A stretch of DNA of 64,000 nt from NCBI GenBank assembly GCA_025738555.1, contig JAOVFP010000014.1:1054001-1118000 (forward strand), in the 5' to 3' direction. This DNA is from Cyathus striatus (taxonomy: Eukaryota; Basidiomycota; Agaricomycetes; Agaricales; Nidulariaceae). Positions 1-13,340 of the stretch are shown here, piece after piece; position 1 is the stretch's first letter; each line of letters opens with the position of its first letter. Position numbers and translations under genes: made by a program. Below the pieces are notes generated by a model. That model ran no database searches. It was not told the DNA's origin and was given only the letters and a program-made list of their open reading frames with translations.

Positions 1-1850
1 ACCCCTTTCCAACAGCACACCACCCCACCTTAAAATGCACCCACATTCCCAAATCGAAAGAAACTGAGAGCTGACAGCTACGAGTATACCTCGTCACTCG
101 TTACACGATAGAAGTCAGGACATGGGCGGTCGCCCCTGAGAACGTCCCGCGCTTGTTTGGTGCAAGCGATGGGAGTGGGTGCCGGTGTGCGGAACTCTGG
201 AAGATGAGCGAGGTCAAGGTCAAACAACGTAAGTTTACTTGGTCTTTTCTGCTTTATTCAATCTCCTCTGTTCTACTACACGCGCCCTTCTTCCTTCTAC
301 TGGTTTTGTTCTCCGTCCTCACATTTCGTTCACTTACTAACGTCCTATCCAGCTTATCCACCAAGAACTCACCCGTCAATCTTGTGAATACGCTCGTCAC
401 GCAAAATATGCTTGTAGACATGATGTACGGAAAGCAACCATCATGAGGGGAACTTCGAACTCGCCTCGGAACGCTTGTACGAGGGAGGAGGGGAAGAGGG
501 TACGTCCGTTTATCTTGATCTCATTTCCCTTCGTCCGCGCAGGTGATGTTTTTGGACTGGGGATAGACTAGCGTGCATGCTCTATCATCTACGATTGATC
601 TGCGAGATGGGAACAATGGTTGACACTGGTAGTGGCCATGATGCCGGCAGTGCTGGGCTGGGTGATGCTATGTGATTGTTCTGTTGCTCTTTGTCTGGTT
701 TCTGTTCGTTCATGGAGGTGCTTTTTGGACTGGGGATGGTGATGGGCTACACGGTGAAGTGGAGATTAAATGCTCTAGAGCATCTATGAATGAGATGGAA
801 ACAGTTGTTGTCGCTGAGCCTCGTTGTGGCCATGGAGTTGGCAGTGCTGGATTGGGCGGTGTTCATGCCCTTGGCGATCGTGATTCACGATCGTGTTGTA
901 CGACCTCTTCCCGTTCCTTCCTTCCACTTCCTAGCTGTTTCTCGCTCCTTCACTCTTTCCCGCTTCCCTTCGCTTTCTTCCCCTCATATTATCTTCATCG
1001 CTCTTCCTCTCTCCTCTTATCTATTCGATTATTCATGAAGCTAAATTGCTATGTCAGGTTTAATAATCTCGAAAGCTCTATGACTCGTACACGCCTTTGC
1101 AGCGCAGGTACGCTCAAAGTTTGCTTACATTATTCGCATGGACGTGGTGGGTGAAATGGGTTGTTGGGCTTGGGATCGAATGCAGGGGGAGTCACGAAAG
1201 TGGGAAGCTTGAGGCATCAGGGTATGCTTTGTCTCCCTATGTTCTCGAAATCTTTTCTCCTCTGTGTTCATGTTACGTACCTCCTTTTCTACTTCTCCCC
1301 TCTCGTTATCGTTCGTTCGTTTGTTTGTTTGTGCGTCCTGTCCTTGTACATATACGCGGTATCCCTCCTTACTTCGTTCGTTGCATTTTGTAAACCTGTA
1401 GCTCAAGACCTTCCTAGGCTCCATCCATGGTTTGTCCTTCTATTGGACGTCGAACATCTATTCTTATCGTCCCTACAGCCTCAGTGCGCAAAACGATCTG
1501 CACAACGTGCCTATGCATTCGAAACGGTTCCCTCGCGTGACAGTATTCAATTCTGGACTGGGATGCGTTGGCTGCGCATATGGCAAGACCTGTATAGACT
1601 CGTTCTCGACCCGCGTATCGCTTCCCTTGTCCCTATATTTCGTCCTCTTAGAGGTCATTGAAGATATTGTATCAGCAAATGTTGCAGTCGCAAACCTCTT
1701 TGGTCCTCTGTCCAGCGAGCTTTCATAGGTCGGGTACGAAGATGGAGTGTTATTATGCCTGTGTACGTGGGTCGGGGAGTACAGAGAGGGATGGGCGAAA
1801 TGCCAGTGGGAGGGGTGTATGGGGGCTGTTGGGAAGATGATGAGTGGCGT
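1..1850 (+). repeat. Dispersed repeat R, copy 1
   Basis: This stretch matches, in the opposite orientation, two other segments of the window (about 22,787-24,440 and 26,900-28,470). Shared landmarks in the same order are an exon-like block ending in a GTAAGTTTAC donor near 230, a block near 350-500, a block near 790-900 around CCATGGAGTTGGCAGTGCTGG, a block at 1,130-1,320, and a final block at 1,740-1,840. Between the conserved blocks lie pyrimidine-rich tracts that resemble introns. No known protein domain is recognisable. It could be a spliced non-coding transcript, a decayed gene family or an unclassified transposable element. The left end may extend beyond the window. Confidence 0.6.
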
Positions 1851-1859
1851 GAAGGTTCG

Positions 1860-2420
1860 TGTTCTGGGGTATGGGATATAGGCTAAAATGACAACCCACC
1901 TTGTTTATTCCGTTTTACCAATGTTTTACGGGTTTTCATTGTTGTACTAGGTAGCGTAGTGAGTGTATTCAGATAGATATGCCCTCCTCCGCTAACGTCT
2001 CAAAGCGGCCGGATGGGCGCAGTTGAAAAGCAGGGTGCACGAGGAGACTCGTATGGTTACTAAGGTGGAACCGTTTTTATTCATAAATGTTTGATAGCAC
2101 GTAAGGTAAATGTGTCGGTGTGTTGGTGGTCCTCAACTCCAAAGGCATTCAACACCTCACTCAGGATGTACCTCCCTCACTTCGCCTACCTAGTGGCTAC
2201 ATGATGATGGATCGATCTATCCATCATTGGAATTTTCCCAACCATGCATTGCGATATTGTTCCTGGTATATGTACAGGAAGTGTTCCGTATTGGTCCTAT
2301 AATCATGGCGCACACATATGTATAGATTATATCATACATGCATAGCTTCATGCCACGCTAATAGGTTTAATGCTATCAATGCTATCCATTCATGTGTGAT
2401 GCTGATTCGTCGTATCAACT
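1860..2420. other. Intergenic, upstream of NLR 1
   Basis: No gene or repeat recognised; this is the 5' flank of the NACHT-WD40 gene. Confidence 0.4.
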
Positions 2421-2423
2421 ACT

Positions 2424-2429
2424 TATAAA
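2424..2429 (+). promoter_or_regulatory. TATA box of NLR 1
   Basis: TATAAA lies 110 bp before the ATG at 2534, followed by a C/T-rich leader, the usual arrangement for a fungal core promoter. Confidence 0.5.
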
Positions 2430-2533
2430 GTTGACCTATTGGGATTGACCCGTTCCTTCCCCCCTCCCTTCACTGCTGTGAACCTCAACACTCAGAACAA
2501 GCACCAATACCACAACACAAGCAATATTCAGCT

Positions 2534-5500
2534 ATGACTACAGAATTTGCTCCAAGTGTCGATATTCTCAATAATGCAAGCGGTCACGTAAATATGCAAA
2601 ATGTAAATGTTACTGTTGTAGGACGAGATATGAACAATGTGAATATTATTGGAGGTGGAGGGAATAACATTCAAGCAAAGCTTAGTCTTCTTAAGCCAGT
2701 GTCTCATGAAGGACATTATGTTCCAAATTGCATGGAAGGAACAAGAAAGGAATTATTTGAAAAGATTTATAGCTGGCTAAATGACCTTGGTATGTCTAAT
2801 TAATAACTTATGCAAAATATATTTAAACTGGCTTCATATTAGATGAATCAACACCCAATATATTTTGGATTACTGGATATCCAGGGACTGGGAAGTCAGC
2901 AGTTGCTTCTACTTTGGTTTCCAAGCTTTCTCAGTCCGAAAGACTCATTGGCTATCACTTCTTTAAAAGAGATGATGGATTCCTTAGTGATCCCTGCACT
3001 GTGTGGCGCACCACAGCTGCTACTATAGCCTCCACACATATGGCTATTGCTGAAGTAATGGCAATAAATCTGGATAATATTTTTAGAATTCAAGATATTA
3101 AATGGCACTTTGAAAATCTTATTTGTATGAGCTTCCAGCAACATCTGAATAAACTTCAAAATCCAGTTATGGTTATTGATGCACTGGATGAATGCAAACA
3201 ATCTGCTGACATGCATATTTTCATTAACACTTTATATTCTTGGTCAAAATTTCCAAAGAATTGTAAACTCATAATCACAAGTAGACCTGGCTACAAGCCA
3301 GTAAAGCTTGACAATGCTGAGTTATGCATTGACTATGAATTGGAAATTGGATTTCATGCAGAATCAGAAACTAACAGTGATATTATGTGTTACCTCAGAC
3401 ACAAATTTGAAGAAAAATATGACTGGATGAAGTGGAAACCAAGTGAACAAGACTTGTGTAAGATAGCACATAAGGCAGCAGGATTGTTTATTTATGCGTC
3501 TACTGTTGCAGAATTTGTTAATTCAAATGAACACAGCATGTTACCTCCCCAAAAAAAGCTTAAAAGGGTGCTAGAAAACCAAAAAGACAGTACAGTAACA
3601 GGTATTGATAACTTATACATGCAAATTTTGAGAAGTTCTTTTGGAAACTGGAGTGAAGCGGAGAAAATAATGGTGCATAATGTTATTGCCATTATAACCT
3701 TGGCAAAAATTCCTTTAGATATAAATGATATACAGTACTTCATTGATGAAAGTGGAGATGATGATCTTAATGATGATATTCAAATAATCCTTAAATGCTT
3801 ATCACCTGTCTTATCTACTCATCAGGGAAAAGTGACTACCAGACATTTATCATTTGTGGAATTCTTAATGGAGAGATGTCAAATAAAGCAGTATAAAATC
3901 AACAAAAACATTTCCACAATTAAATTAGCAACCAGAATATATCAAATTCTAAATAGCAAGTTGAAGTTCAATATATGCAACCTGGAATCATCATACAACA
4001 GAAATGAAGATTTAGATGATCTACCTGAAAGACTTCAGCAATGTGTACCAAATTATTTACAGTATTGCTGCATGTACTGGCTTCTATATGAAATGGATAT
4101 TTCAACAACTAAAAACAGAACAGAAGTGGAACAGCACTTCATTACTTTTTTGCATGACAAATTTTTGTTCTGGTTGGAAGTTATGAGCTTATTAAGTGAA
4201 ATTCCTAGGTCTTTGGGTCAACTAAAAGCATTATTAAACAGCTCTCAAATTGTAAGTAGCTCCAATATTATATTTTAACACAGACTAAAGATAATGTGCA
4301 GAAAGAAATGAAAGTAGAAGAGTTTATTAATGATGCTGTTGAGTTTCTAATGCATTTCTACATTCCAATCACTACAAGTGCACCACATATATATATCTCT
4401 GCACTACCATTTGCACCTGAAACATCAGTTATTCGCAATCAATATCAAGATCAATTTAAAAACACTATTTACAGATTGGGAAGCAAAGATCAGGACTGGA
4501 AATACAAAGGAATAAAAGTTTATCACCATACTTCATATGTAAACCATGCTGTATTTTCCCATTGTGGAAATCAAATTCTTGTAGGATTGGGAAGCAATAT
4601 GATTGGTATATGTGATATAATAACTGGTAAAATTAATGCTGGTTCACTCAAGTATCATAGACATATCACATCTTTAGCATTTTCTCCAGATGGAAAGCAA
4701 GTGGTATCTGGCTCAGATGATGAAATGGTTAGAATATGGAGTGTGGAGAGTGGTACACTTGTGGCTGGTCCATTTGAAGGTCATACAGCTTCAGTCACAT
4801 TTGTAGTGTTTTCACCAGATGGAAAGCAAGTGGCATCTGGGTCATTTGATGACACTGTGAGAATATGGGATGTGGAGGGTGGTGCAATTGCTACTAGTCC
4901 ATTTGAGGGTCATAGAGATGGAGTCACATCTGTAGCATTTTCTTTTGATGGAAAGCAAGTGGTATCTAGTTCTTATGACCAAAGTGTGATAGTATAGAAT
5001 GTGGAGAGTGGCACAATTGCTGCTGGTCCATTTGAAGGACATACAGAGATTGTCACATGTGCCAAATTTTCTCCAGATGGAAAGTATGTTGTGTCTGGAT
5101 CAGAAGATGAAACTGTGCAAATATGGGATGTAGAGACTGGCACAATTGCAGCTGGTCCATTTGAAGGTCATACAGATTTTGTCACATCTGTAGCATTTTC
5201 TCCTGATGGAAAGCATGTTGTATCTGGTTCAAATGACATGACTACAAGAATATGGGATGTGAAGAGTGGTACAGTTTCTACAGATTCATCTACAGGTCAT
5301 ACAGATAGAGTTGAATCTGTGGTATTTTCCCCAGATGGAAAAAAAGTAGTATCAGGTTCATTTGATAAAACAGTGAGAATATGGGATGCAGAGAATGGTA
5401 CAATTGCAGCTGGTCCATTTGAAGATCATACAGCTGAGATTACATCAGTAGCATTTTCTCCAGATGGAAAGCAAGTGGTATCTGGCTCACATGATGAAAC

Positions 5501-6637
5501 TGTGGGAATCTGGGATGTGGAGACTGGTGAAATTGCAGCTGGTCCATTTGAAGGTCATACAGCTGCAGTCTCATCTGTAAAATTTTCTCCAGATGGAAAA
5601 TATGTAGTATCTGGCTCATTTGACAACACTGTGAGAATATGGAATGTAGAAAGTGGCACAATTGCTTCAGGTCCATTTAAAGGCCATACAAATATGATCA
5701 CTTCTGTTGCTTATTCTCCTGATGGAAAGAAAGTGGTGTCTGGGTCATTTGACAAAACAGTGAGAATATGGAATGTGGAAACTGGAACAATGGCTGCTGG
5801 TCCATTTGAAGGTTATACAAGTACTGTCAGATCTGTGGCATATTCTCCAAATGGAATGCAAGTAGTATCTGGCTCAGCTGATAAAACTGTGAGAATATGG
5901 GATGCAAAGAGTGGTACTGGTTTATCTGCAGGTCATACATATAGGGTTACATCAGTTGCATTTTCTCCAGATGGAAAGACAGTGGTATTTGGCTCACATG
6001 ATAATACTTTGAGAATATAGGATGTGAAGAGTGGCGCAGTTGCAGCTGGTCCATTTAATGGTCATACAGATTGTGTCACATCTGTAGCATTTTCTCCAGA
6101 TGGAAAGCAAGTGGTATCTGGTTCATGTGACAAAACTGTGAGAATATGGGATGTCAAGAGTGGCACAGTTGCCACTGATTCATTTGAATGTGAAATTAAT
6201 TTTACTTCATGTGTGGCATCTTTTATGGATAGAAAGCAAGTAGCATCTGACATCAAAAACTCACAATTAAGGTAGGTAATATATATATCTAAGCTTAAAT
6301 TCATTTTTATAACAGATTTTAGAACCTCACAGTTGACATCTGGTATCTCATTTTATTTTCACATCAACACACATATCTTGTTCTAATTATTTTTGATTCA
6401 GCACATTTAAAGAAGTTGCTCTTGCTAGGTGGATCATCTATATATTCATTCTGTCATCAAGATGGATGGGTTAAGGATAAGTATGGACATTTACTTTTCT
6501 GGGTCCCTGACTATTTAAGATCCACATTATGTGACTTTGATACTATTGTCATCATAGGTAAAACTACTGAATGCAGATTAAGTCTCTCAAGATTTTGCTA
6601 TGGGTCTGACTGGGTAAGCTGTGTTCATACTAAATAG
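2534..6637 (+). pseudogene. NACHT-WD40 NLR (STAND NTPase), copy 1, with two in-frame amber stops
   Basis: Fungal NLR-type signalling NTPase of the kind involved in non-self recognition. Exon 1 (2534-2789) encodes an Asn/Val/Gly-rich N-terminus. An intron at 2790-2842 joins it to the NACHT exon, with Walker A GYPGTGKSA (Lys about 103) and Walker B VIDALDE (Asp about 198). A second intron is best placed at 4252-4301 (50 nt). The WD40 part has a degenerate first unit, about 12 clear 43-residue units and a degenerate last one, which would fit two seven-blade propellers. TAG stops interrupt it at 4995-4997 and 6018-6020, each where the other units have Trp (TGG). After one or two introns (donor near 6272) a terminal exon at about 6403-6637 carries the DGWVKDKYGHLLFWVP-type tail typical of these proteins, so the gene is otherwise full length. 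Without readthrough it would end inside the third WD unit. Confidence 0.85.
4650..6185 (+). repeat. 129-bp WD40 tandem array of NLR 1
   Basis: About 12 tandem units of 129 bp (43 codons), each carrying the core [12 protein letters not shown], a TVRIWD block and a GTIAAGPFEGHT linker. Units are alike at DNA level, including silent positions, while residues just after GHT and at the GS(x)D(x)T positions vary. This is the high-internal-conservation pattern known for fungal HET-type WD40 proteins whose repeats shuffle and evolve in concert. Confidence 0.9.
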
Positions 6638-7334
6638 TGCAACAAATAGTTTAGTAGAAGTTGGTTTGTGTGTACACAACAAGTAAACAAATTTTTAGAA
6701 GCAGAGTTGATAAGAGTGATAATATGACAACATCCAGTAAAGACATTTGGATATCACAATGTGCAAGCTAGCAATGAGAAATACAGATTTAACATTTTGT
6801 AAGGTACAAACAGTGTTATCAAGTTCCAGTTGTAATAGATGCTATCTTATGAGGAAATTTATGAGGAAATGGCTATGTAGTCTATCCATATTGCTTGTGC
6901 ATCAATGCTATGCTCATCCTTGAAGAAGTCTCAATAATGTCTACAAATCCTCAGCTCTATTTTGATTATGTTGGTAAAATCTAGTCCCTCAGCACTGTCA
7001 CTGTCTTCCAACAACACATTACTGCACAACACATGGTATGAGTGATACCTGTCAGGCTGTCTTTATCTCATCGACATTGGTTAAGCTTCATTGATATTCT
7101 AGTCTCTGCTTTGAGATGAGACTGGACTTCAAAAGTGAGAATTGTCATTCTCAAGCCTTGGTGAGTTAGTGGGACGGGGACACTGGGAACTTTTGGTTTG
7201 TATACTAAGGATATGGGTGAGCTCTTCTAGATGATTTTATGTTTCAGTACTCATTAGCATGGGCAAGGGCTTGACCTTGGAAGATTTTACTGTAGGCAGT
7301 TACATTATACAGCTTATTCATCAGGTGTTGTATG

Positions 7335-7640
7335 GAAAGCTGGAGCACCACGCTCAAACCCATCAAAATAAATCAAATTCCATGCATTGGCAAGTCACCT
7401 GCTTCAGTTGTTCATTTTTTGGTTACAATGTTCAGTTAAGTGTCCTCAGGCATTGGGAGGCTTCATTGGGGTTGCAATGCATGTGCTTGAGCATACCCAT
7501 TAGTGTTTTGAGACCAAAATTCCAGCTTTTCCATAGGTATCAATTTATAAGACATATAAATTAAAGTACAGTATGAGGGTCCAGAGATAAGCAACTGAGA
7601 TAAATGACCTTGCCAGTGAGACTTTGTGTCATGAAAACCT
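7335..7640 (+). repeat. Long inverted repeat, left arm
   Basis: About 300 bp that reappears inverted at 10,365-10,710. Shared stretches include TGGAAAGC(T/C)(G/A)GAGCAC, the block around CAAACCCATCAAAATAAATC and the block around CATAGGTA(T/C)C(A/C)ATTTATAA. The arms are diverged and contain no gene. Confidence 0.65.
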
Positions 7641-10365
7641 AGCTTGCCACCCAATGCATGACAGTGCATGTTAATGCCTTAAGGCATTTCCCACCCCCCA
7701 TTACCTGTAGTAATGTACCTGTGCACATGAACTTGAAGGAAGTACAAAATTGGTTAAAACTAATATTAGACAAATTCATTATTTTGCTAACTGCTTCATT
7801 CTACATGGCTTATATCATGGGGTGCTTCAAATAAATGCTATCAGTGTTGCACTATAGCTCTCTGCATTGAATATCTGATCTTTGTATCACTCTTAAGGTG
7901 TCCACCTCATATTTATGGCTTCAGCAATGCTCAAAGGCATCTCATTCGAGTTTATGGCCTTGTATATCTCTATGGATCAATATCTGCTTTGTATATATGC
8001 TCTTTGTATCACTGTTAAGGTGTCCTTCTTAAATTTACGACTTCAATGTTGTGCTAAGGCTGTCTGTTTCAAATACTATTGTGCTTTATGCATTACTCAT
8101 AAGTTGTCTACTTCTAATTTATACCCCCAGCATTGCCCTAAGACTATCTGTGTCAAGATCATGCAATGGACAAATTTCCTATGCTGTCATTAAAATGCCT
8201 CAATTGGTTATTGTGTTCTCAACATAGTGCTTAGTCAGTTTGTATCAGCCTTCTGCTATTTGTATTGCTATAAGCAGTCTCATGATTTCAGGGTTCTATA
8301 TTCTGTTCTTTCATGATTTGCTTAATTCTGATAGGGTGGCTACAAATTTAAGAGGGATTATTAGAATTATAATAGTATTCAGATGGTACCAGGAGTACCT
8401 TGATGATCTTAGGGTTTGAGAGCTGGGGTAAGTCCTGCATCGCCAGCTAAAGTATGTAAATACATACATATTAAGGGAATAAAAAAATGCGATAACATAA
8501 ATATAATATGAAGGATCAGCAGAGGATATGACATACCTGACTAGGGGAAACCTGGCTCTGAATACTTCTAATAATTCCATTAAATAAGGCCTGCATGTAT
8601 CTCTTGTCAAGAATATTGAATGATTAGCAACACTGTGGCTCTGGGACAAAAAGAACATCTGAAGGTTTAGAATATATTGCTAAAAATGCACCTCACAAAG
8701 GCAACAATATTGATCTGTAGAGACGGTGCCAAGATCAACAGATGCCAGACTAATGGGCAAGCACTCAATACAGACATTGAAGATAGACATCATGCAAGGT
8801 CCATCAAAGGTGGATCAGTCATAGAATGATGGTACAGGAATTAATGGACAGGCACACATCAGTAAAACTGAGTGTCAGGCAGAGATCATTGGGAGCATCA
8901 ACATGTGCTTTCACGCACCTTGTGCAGCGTAGAGCATCAGTGTGTGGAGCGTGTCCATAACACCTAAGCTATATTTAGAATACCCACACATGTGCTAGTG
9001 TCATGGCCCACTACAGACTGATGGATAAGAACAGGCACAGGCTATGTATAAGTAGATAAGATAATTACAGTACAAATTTGATTGTCTTGCATAGTTATAA
9101 TCTATATAAGTCTAGTTGTAGGGAATGTTAGAAGGAAGTACTGCTTGACTAGTGATATGTCTGTTCCCCACAGACACGGTAGCACAGGCAGACAGTATAT
9201 TTGAGTTCCCTAAGCATGCATAACACTTATAGCACTCTAAAGTTAATTTGTATCATTGTTAGCTACTTCATAAAGATATAAATCATTTTGAACCATTAAA
9301 CACCCTTCAAGCACATATAAGACTATTAACTGGAAAACAAGTATTATAATTAGAACAGTAGCTATCATTACATCACATAGTAACTCAATTATAGTAAATT
9401 ACTTGTAGAACAGTCAGTAGCACCATCAATTCTTACATGTATATGCTTGTTCTTCCATTCTGCTTGTGCTTTCAGTGTTTATGATCTGTTAATATGTACT
9501 CGTGGTGGACATTTAACTGTCAACTCATGTTCAGACTTGCACTGTCAACTCCTTTGCCAGTGTGTTGTCAAGTTCAAAGGGGGTGAAAATTGTCACAGTG
9601 GCAATAGCAGGTCAATTCAAAAATACAAAGGGAGTTTATCTTTATTCCTTTGTTGACATCGAGCCACATTGATTTTAGCCATGAAAAACAGCAAATCACT
9701 ATGTTCAAACCATGGTTTGCAGTAATTTAAGTACAGTTTCTTTGTTAATTGAAAATTGAGTTGGAGATGGTGCACACATTTTGTTATGACAGTTTGTAAA
9801 AAACTTACAGGTAACTGACAATGATATCCATGTATTCCTTTCTAAAAGTCTTATTTTAATTTTCCAGTTCACCCACTTGCAAGCAACATGTAAGTTCTGC
9901 AAATGGCAGAACTTCAAGTTGAAGATCTGAGAAGATATTTGGTTGAGTGAAGTTTGTACAATGAGTTGGAGCAAATAGATTGTTTTAGACAGCAACAGGG
10001 AATGAAGAGATATACTAATAAATTAAATTTTTCACAAAGCCAAAACATGAGGTTGTTTGGAATAGAATGTAAAGATTGAATGAGAAGATAAGGTGAAAGA
10101 TAAGATATGTTGAGATGTCAACAAGAGAGTAACAAGATCCTGAGGTGCCAGTGTTGAGAACTAATTGATGCACTGTCTATCACTCTCTTGGTTACTCAAG
10201 TTTATGTTATAAATGTTTCTGTGGTGTTCTTGACATTGTTTCAATGATAATTTTTGTGGCAAACAGAGCAGAGACTGAGAGTGTTGGAGAGCATGTTGAG
10301 GTGATAGAGACAATAACATACATTATTTCACACTCAATGATGTGAACAAATCATGTAATTGTATG
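7640..10365. other. AT-rich, gene-free DNA between inverted arms
   Basis: Low-CpG, AT-rich sequence with no recognisable gene, RNA or intact element. Scattered stops in all frames argue against coding. Confidence 0.5.
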
Positions 10366-10710
10366 TGATTGCACTGCACAAAATTTTGGCAGGGCAGATA
10401 TCTTGCTCTACAAACCTCACATAATCCTTTAGTAATTTATCTAAGTTATAAATGGGTACCTATGAAAAGACAGAATTTTGGCCTCAAAACACTCATGGGT
10501 ATGCTCAAGCACACACATCACAACCCCAACAAAGCCTCCCGATGCCCGAGCACACTTAACCAAACATTGTAACCAAAAAATGAACAACTGAAAATCAAAT
10601 CTAGATCATAAATCAGCATATGACTTGCCAATGTACAGAATTTGATTTATTTTGATGGGTTTGAGTGTAGTGCTCTGGCTTTCCATACTGGGTGACTTTC
10701 CATAGGAATC
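10365..10710 (-). repeat. Long inverted repeat, right arm
   Basis: Inverted match to 7,335-7,640. Its outer end is split by the MITE-like element that starts at 10,690; similarity to the left arm appears to resume after that element (ACTATCATTTGATGA), so the arm is older than the insertion. Confidence 0.6.
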
Positions 10711-11429
10711 TATTCATGTTTATTTTGAATAGATTCAAATAGATTGCTGTTTGCCGAGATGCCAATCATCACTTCACATCGCATAGTTGGAGGTGGGGCC
10801 ATACAGACCTTCATAGATTTTGAAGTCTATGGAGAACTCAAGACCCCTTGCCAGATTTTTAAGTCTTGAATAAACCTCACTAAGGCTCACTTAGTCTGCT
10901 TAATTTCCCTTGATCTTCCTTTTATAGGTGAACTGACATCCAGCTTATGACACAGGTGCCATGGACCATTTCAGACTTGCAAGTTCTGTGGATTCCATGA
11001 ATTTCTAGAGAATACAACATATCATATGCACTCCTAAGTCCTTCCTTTGTCTCCAAAAAATTTAATCACTAGTTCTTTTAATATATAATCAGTCCTCCTA
11101 ATAGATATTTCGCATAATTTTGTTATTTTACATATGGTGAATGTATTCCAGTGGTCTTCAATTCCTCCCAGAATCTAGAGGATGTAACAAAAAGTAGCAA
11201 CATCGAAGTCCACTATTTTTAATTATAGTCTAGTCACTTTGACTCTTAAAAGGCCTGCCATGGTGTAATTTTGCAAGGGGAGAGCAGAAGTTTCAGGGTA
11301 TTTCTGTTGATAATAGATTGTAATAGAATTGGCTATGGGAAAATGATATGAAATAGACATAGATTTTCAAACTCCGATCTATTAAATATTCAAGTCTATT
11401 CAGAATAGAATTCCTATGGAAAGTCACCC
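10690..11429. mobile_element. 740-bp MITE-like element with long TIRs
   Basis: Starts GGGTGACTTTCCATAGGAAT and ends with the reverse complement of the same sequence; similarity extends about 55-60 bp inward with small differences. A possible 3 bp target duplication ACT flanks it (10,687-10,689 and 11,430-11,432). It has no coding capacity, so it is probably non-autonomous. The superfamily is not assignable from the sequence. Confidence 0.75.
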
Positions 11430-11432
11430 ACT

Positions 11433-13025
11433 ATCATTTGATGAGTGTTGCAAATATTTTAAGATACGACATCATCAAAACATTGAGACATTGCACACAC
11501 ACCATGCATATACTGTTCAAAAGGTATACTTCTCAGCTTCCAGAATGTCTAATTTGTTTTGTGGAAATGTGATGTCTTAGAAGTGCAAACCACTCTCTGC
11601 TGAAGGGTCCTAACTCATGGAGTTCTGCCAATTTCATCACGCTTGGTCACACTTAACCTTGTCCATTTGCAAAGTGGTTTTGCACTTTGCTTCAACTTTG
11701 CTTACACTTTGCAAAGTGATTGACAACATTGTTGTGATGCCACCTGTGCATTTAGGTGTAAAATTGTGCATTTCTACCATTTACAGTATTAAATCTGTAC
11801 ACATTGAAGAACCCCAGATAATAAATAAAGATCCATGGACTGCTACAAATTAGCAAGCATTGCCCTTATTACCATTTAAATTCGGGTTAATATTCAATTG
11901 TCTACAACATAAAACAGAGTACAAGTGCTTTCATGTCCAACCTACCATTAGCCTGGTGTGTAGGAAAAGATATTGAATATTGAAAGGACCGCTTTTCTGC
12001 CAGTCACATGACTTGTATATGATTTTCATTTCATTTTGATACCGCTAAGTTGTTTGTTTGGCATCAGGATTAAAGTCTAACAAATAGTCAATGAAATAAA
12101 TATGAATTAATGAATATTTCAGAGTGGAATAGAACGGTCAATTCTTCATCAATCTGGATGATTCTGGTCTCGTTCTAGAGCTGGAGTCGAGTCCATTCTA
12201 TTCTAGTACTATAAGACATGATCTCACCGAAGTCCGGACCAGGATAGGGGTAAAACATCGGACACAAGTAGATGTTTTATTATTATCTGCCCAGAGTGAC
12301 ACAGAGTAAGACACTATACCACCTGAAAATAAGAGGACTGAGTAGTCTAGAGTGTCCTAATACTTCGGGTTTACTCAGCTCCAAATGACAGATGATTAAA
12401 AGATACAGGTAAAAGACAGGGAAGTGTTTCATGTACATATATGTAGTATACAATGTCTAAGGAACTCTTAGTAATACTGCTCTGTTTCCTGTATTTAAGT
12501 AGGTACTATAGAGGGTAAAAGGGCAAGCAGAATAGCGCCTTTCTTGCCCAGGTACAATAGGTATTGGGTAGTGGTTTAGGTCTTTTTGTTTCAAAGATAT
12601 AGAATTGTTTTAGTTCGCATTTTGGGTATATTTGGAAAGATTTGAAGTTCTGAGACTCCAGTGAGGGCCTAGGACTTAGTGTTTTCAATAAAGCGGTTTC
12701 ATAAAGAGTAAAGACTTGCTCTTTTTCGCTTTTCTAAGAAGTTGTGCTGGTAAAAGATTGTTGGTCACTTCTACAGGGTTTGAAGTAGTACAAAGGGTGT
12801 ATTACTTAAATTCTACAATAAAATTCTATTGTTTTTTGGTTCATTTGGCTTCTAAACAATTGAAGAATACATAAGACAATAAGAGGCTACACCCACCTCA
12901 AACCCCTCTCGCATTTTAAGAGACTTGTGAATTTTGTAGTGAAGTAAGTTGCAAACTTAGAGCCAATTTCACTACTAGAACACAAGTACCCCTTTTCAGC
13001 GGAGGGAGCTACTCATAGTATTATG
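11433..13025. other. Gene-free, repeat-derived DNA
   Basis: No supported gene. AT-rich and CpG-poor with short purine-rich stretches; probably decayed transposon sequence. Confidence 0.4.
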
Positions 13026-13029
13026 TAAG

Positions 13030-13340
13030 CTTGAGGTCAGAAGTGGAGAACTCAAAAAGTGCGGAAGGGAACCTTGGCTTCAGCTTATGTGCTGCGCCCC
13101 TTGTGATTCTCAGTGGTTCGTATTTCAAAGTCAAGGTAGGAACAAGCTTGAGGTAGGAGCAAGGTCAAGTGCGAAATGCAGAAAGGTCAGAATAGAGACC
13201 AGAACTAAGGATGAAACCTTAGAGACAAGAAGACAGAGTATAGTGGTATATTCATAATCATAGTTGATACAAAAACTGAAGTTACTTTACAGAAATGAAG
13301 TCTTAAATACTAAGTAACTAGTGGAGTAGTTTACTTTGAG
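13030..13340 (+). repeat. Dispersed repeat S, copy 1
   Basis: Similar in sequence and orientation to 22,195-22,550. Common landmarks are GTGGAGAACTC or GCGGGAGTG-like starts, a GGCTTCAG(C/T)(T/G)TATGTGCTGC block, a CTCAG..GGTTYGTATTT block and a later GTTGATACAAA(A/T)ACT block. No coding content; this may be part of an LTR or another decayed element. Confidence 0.5.
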
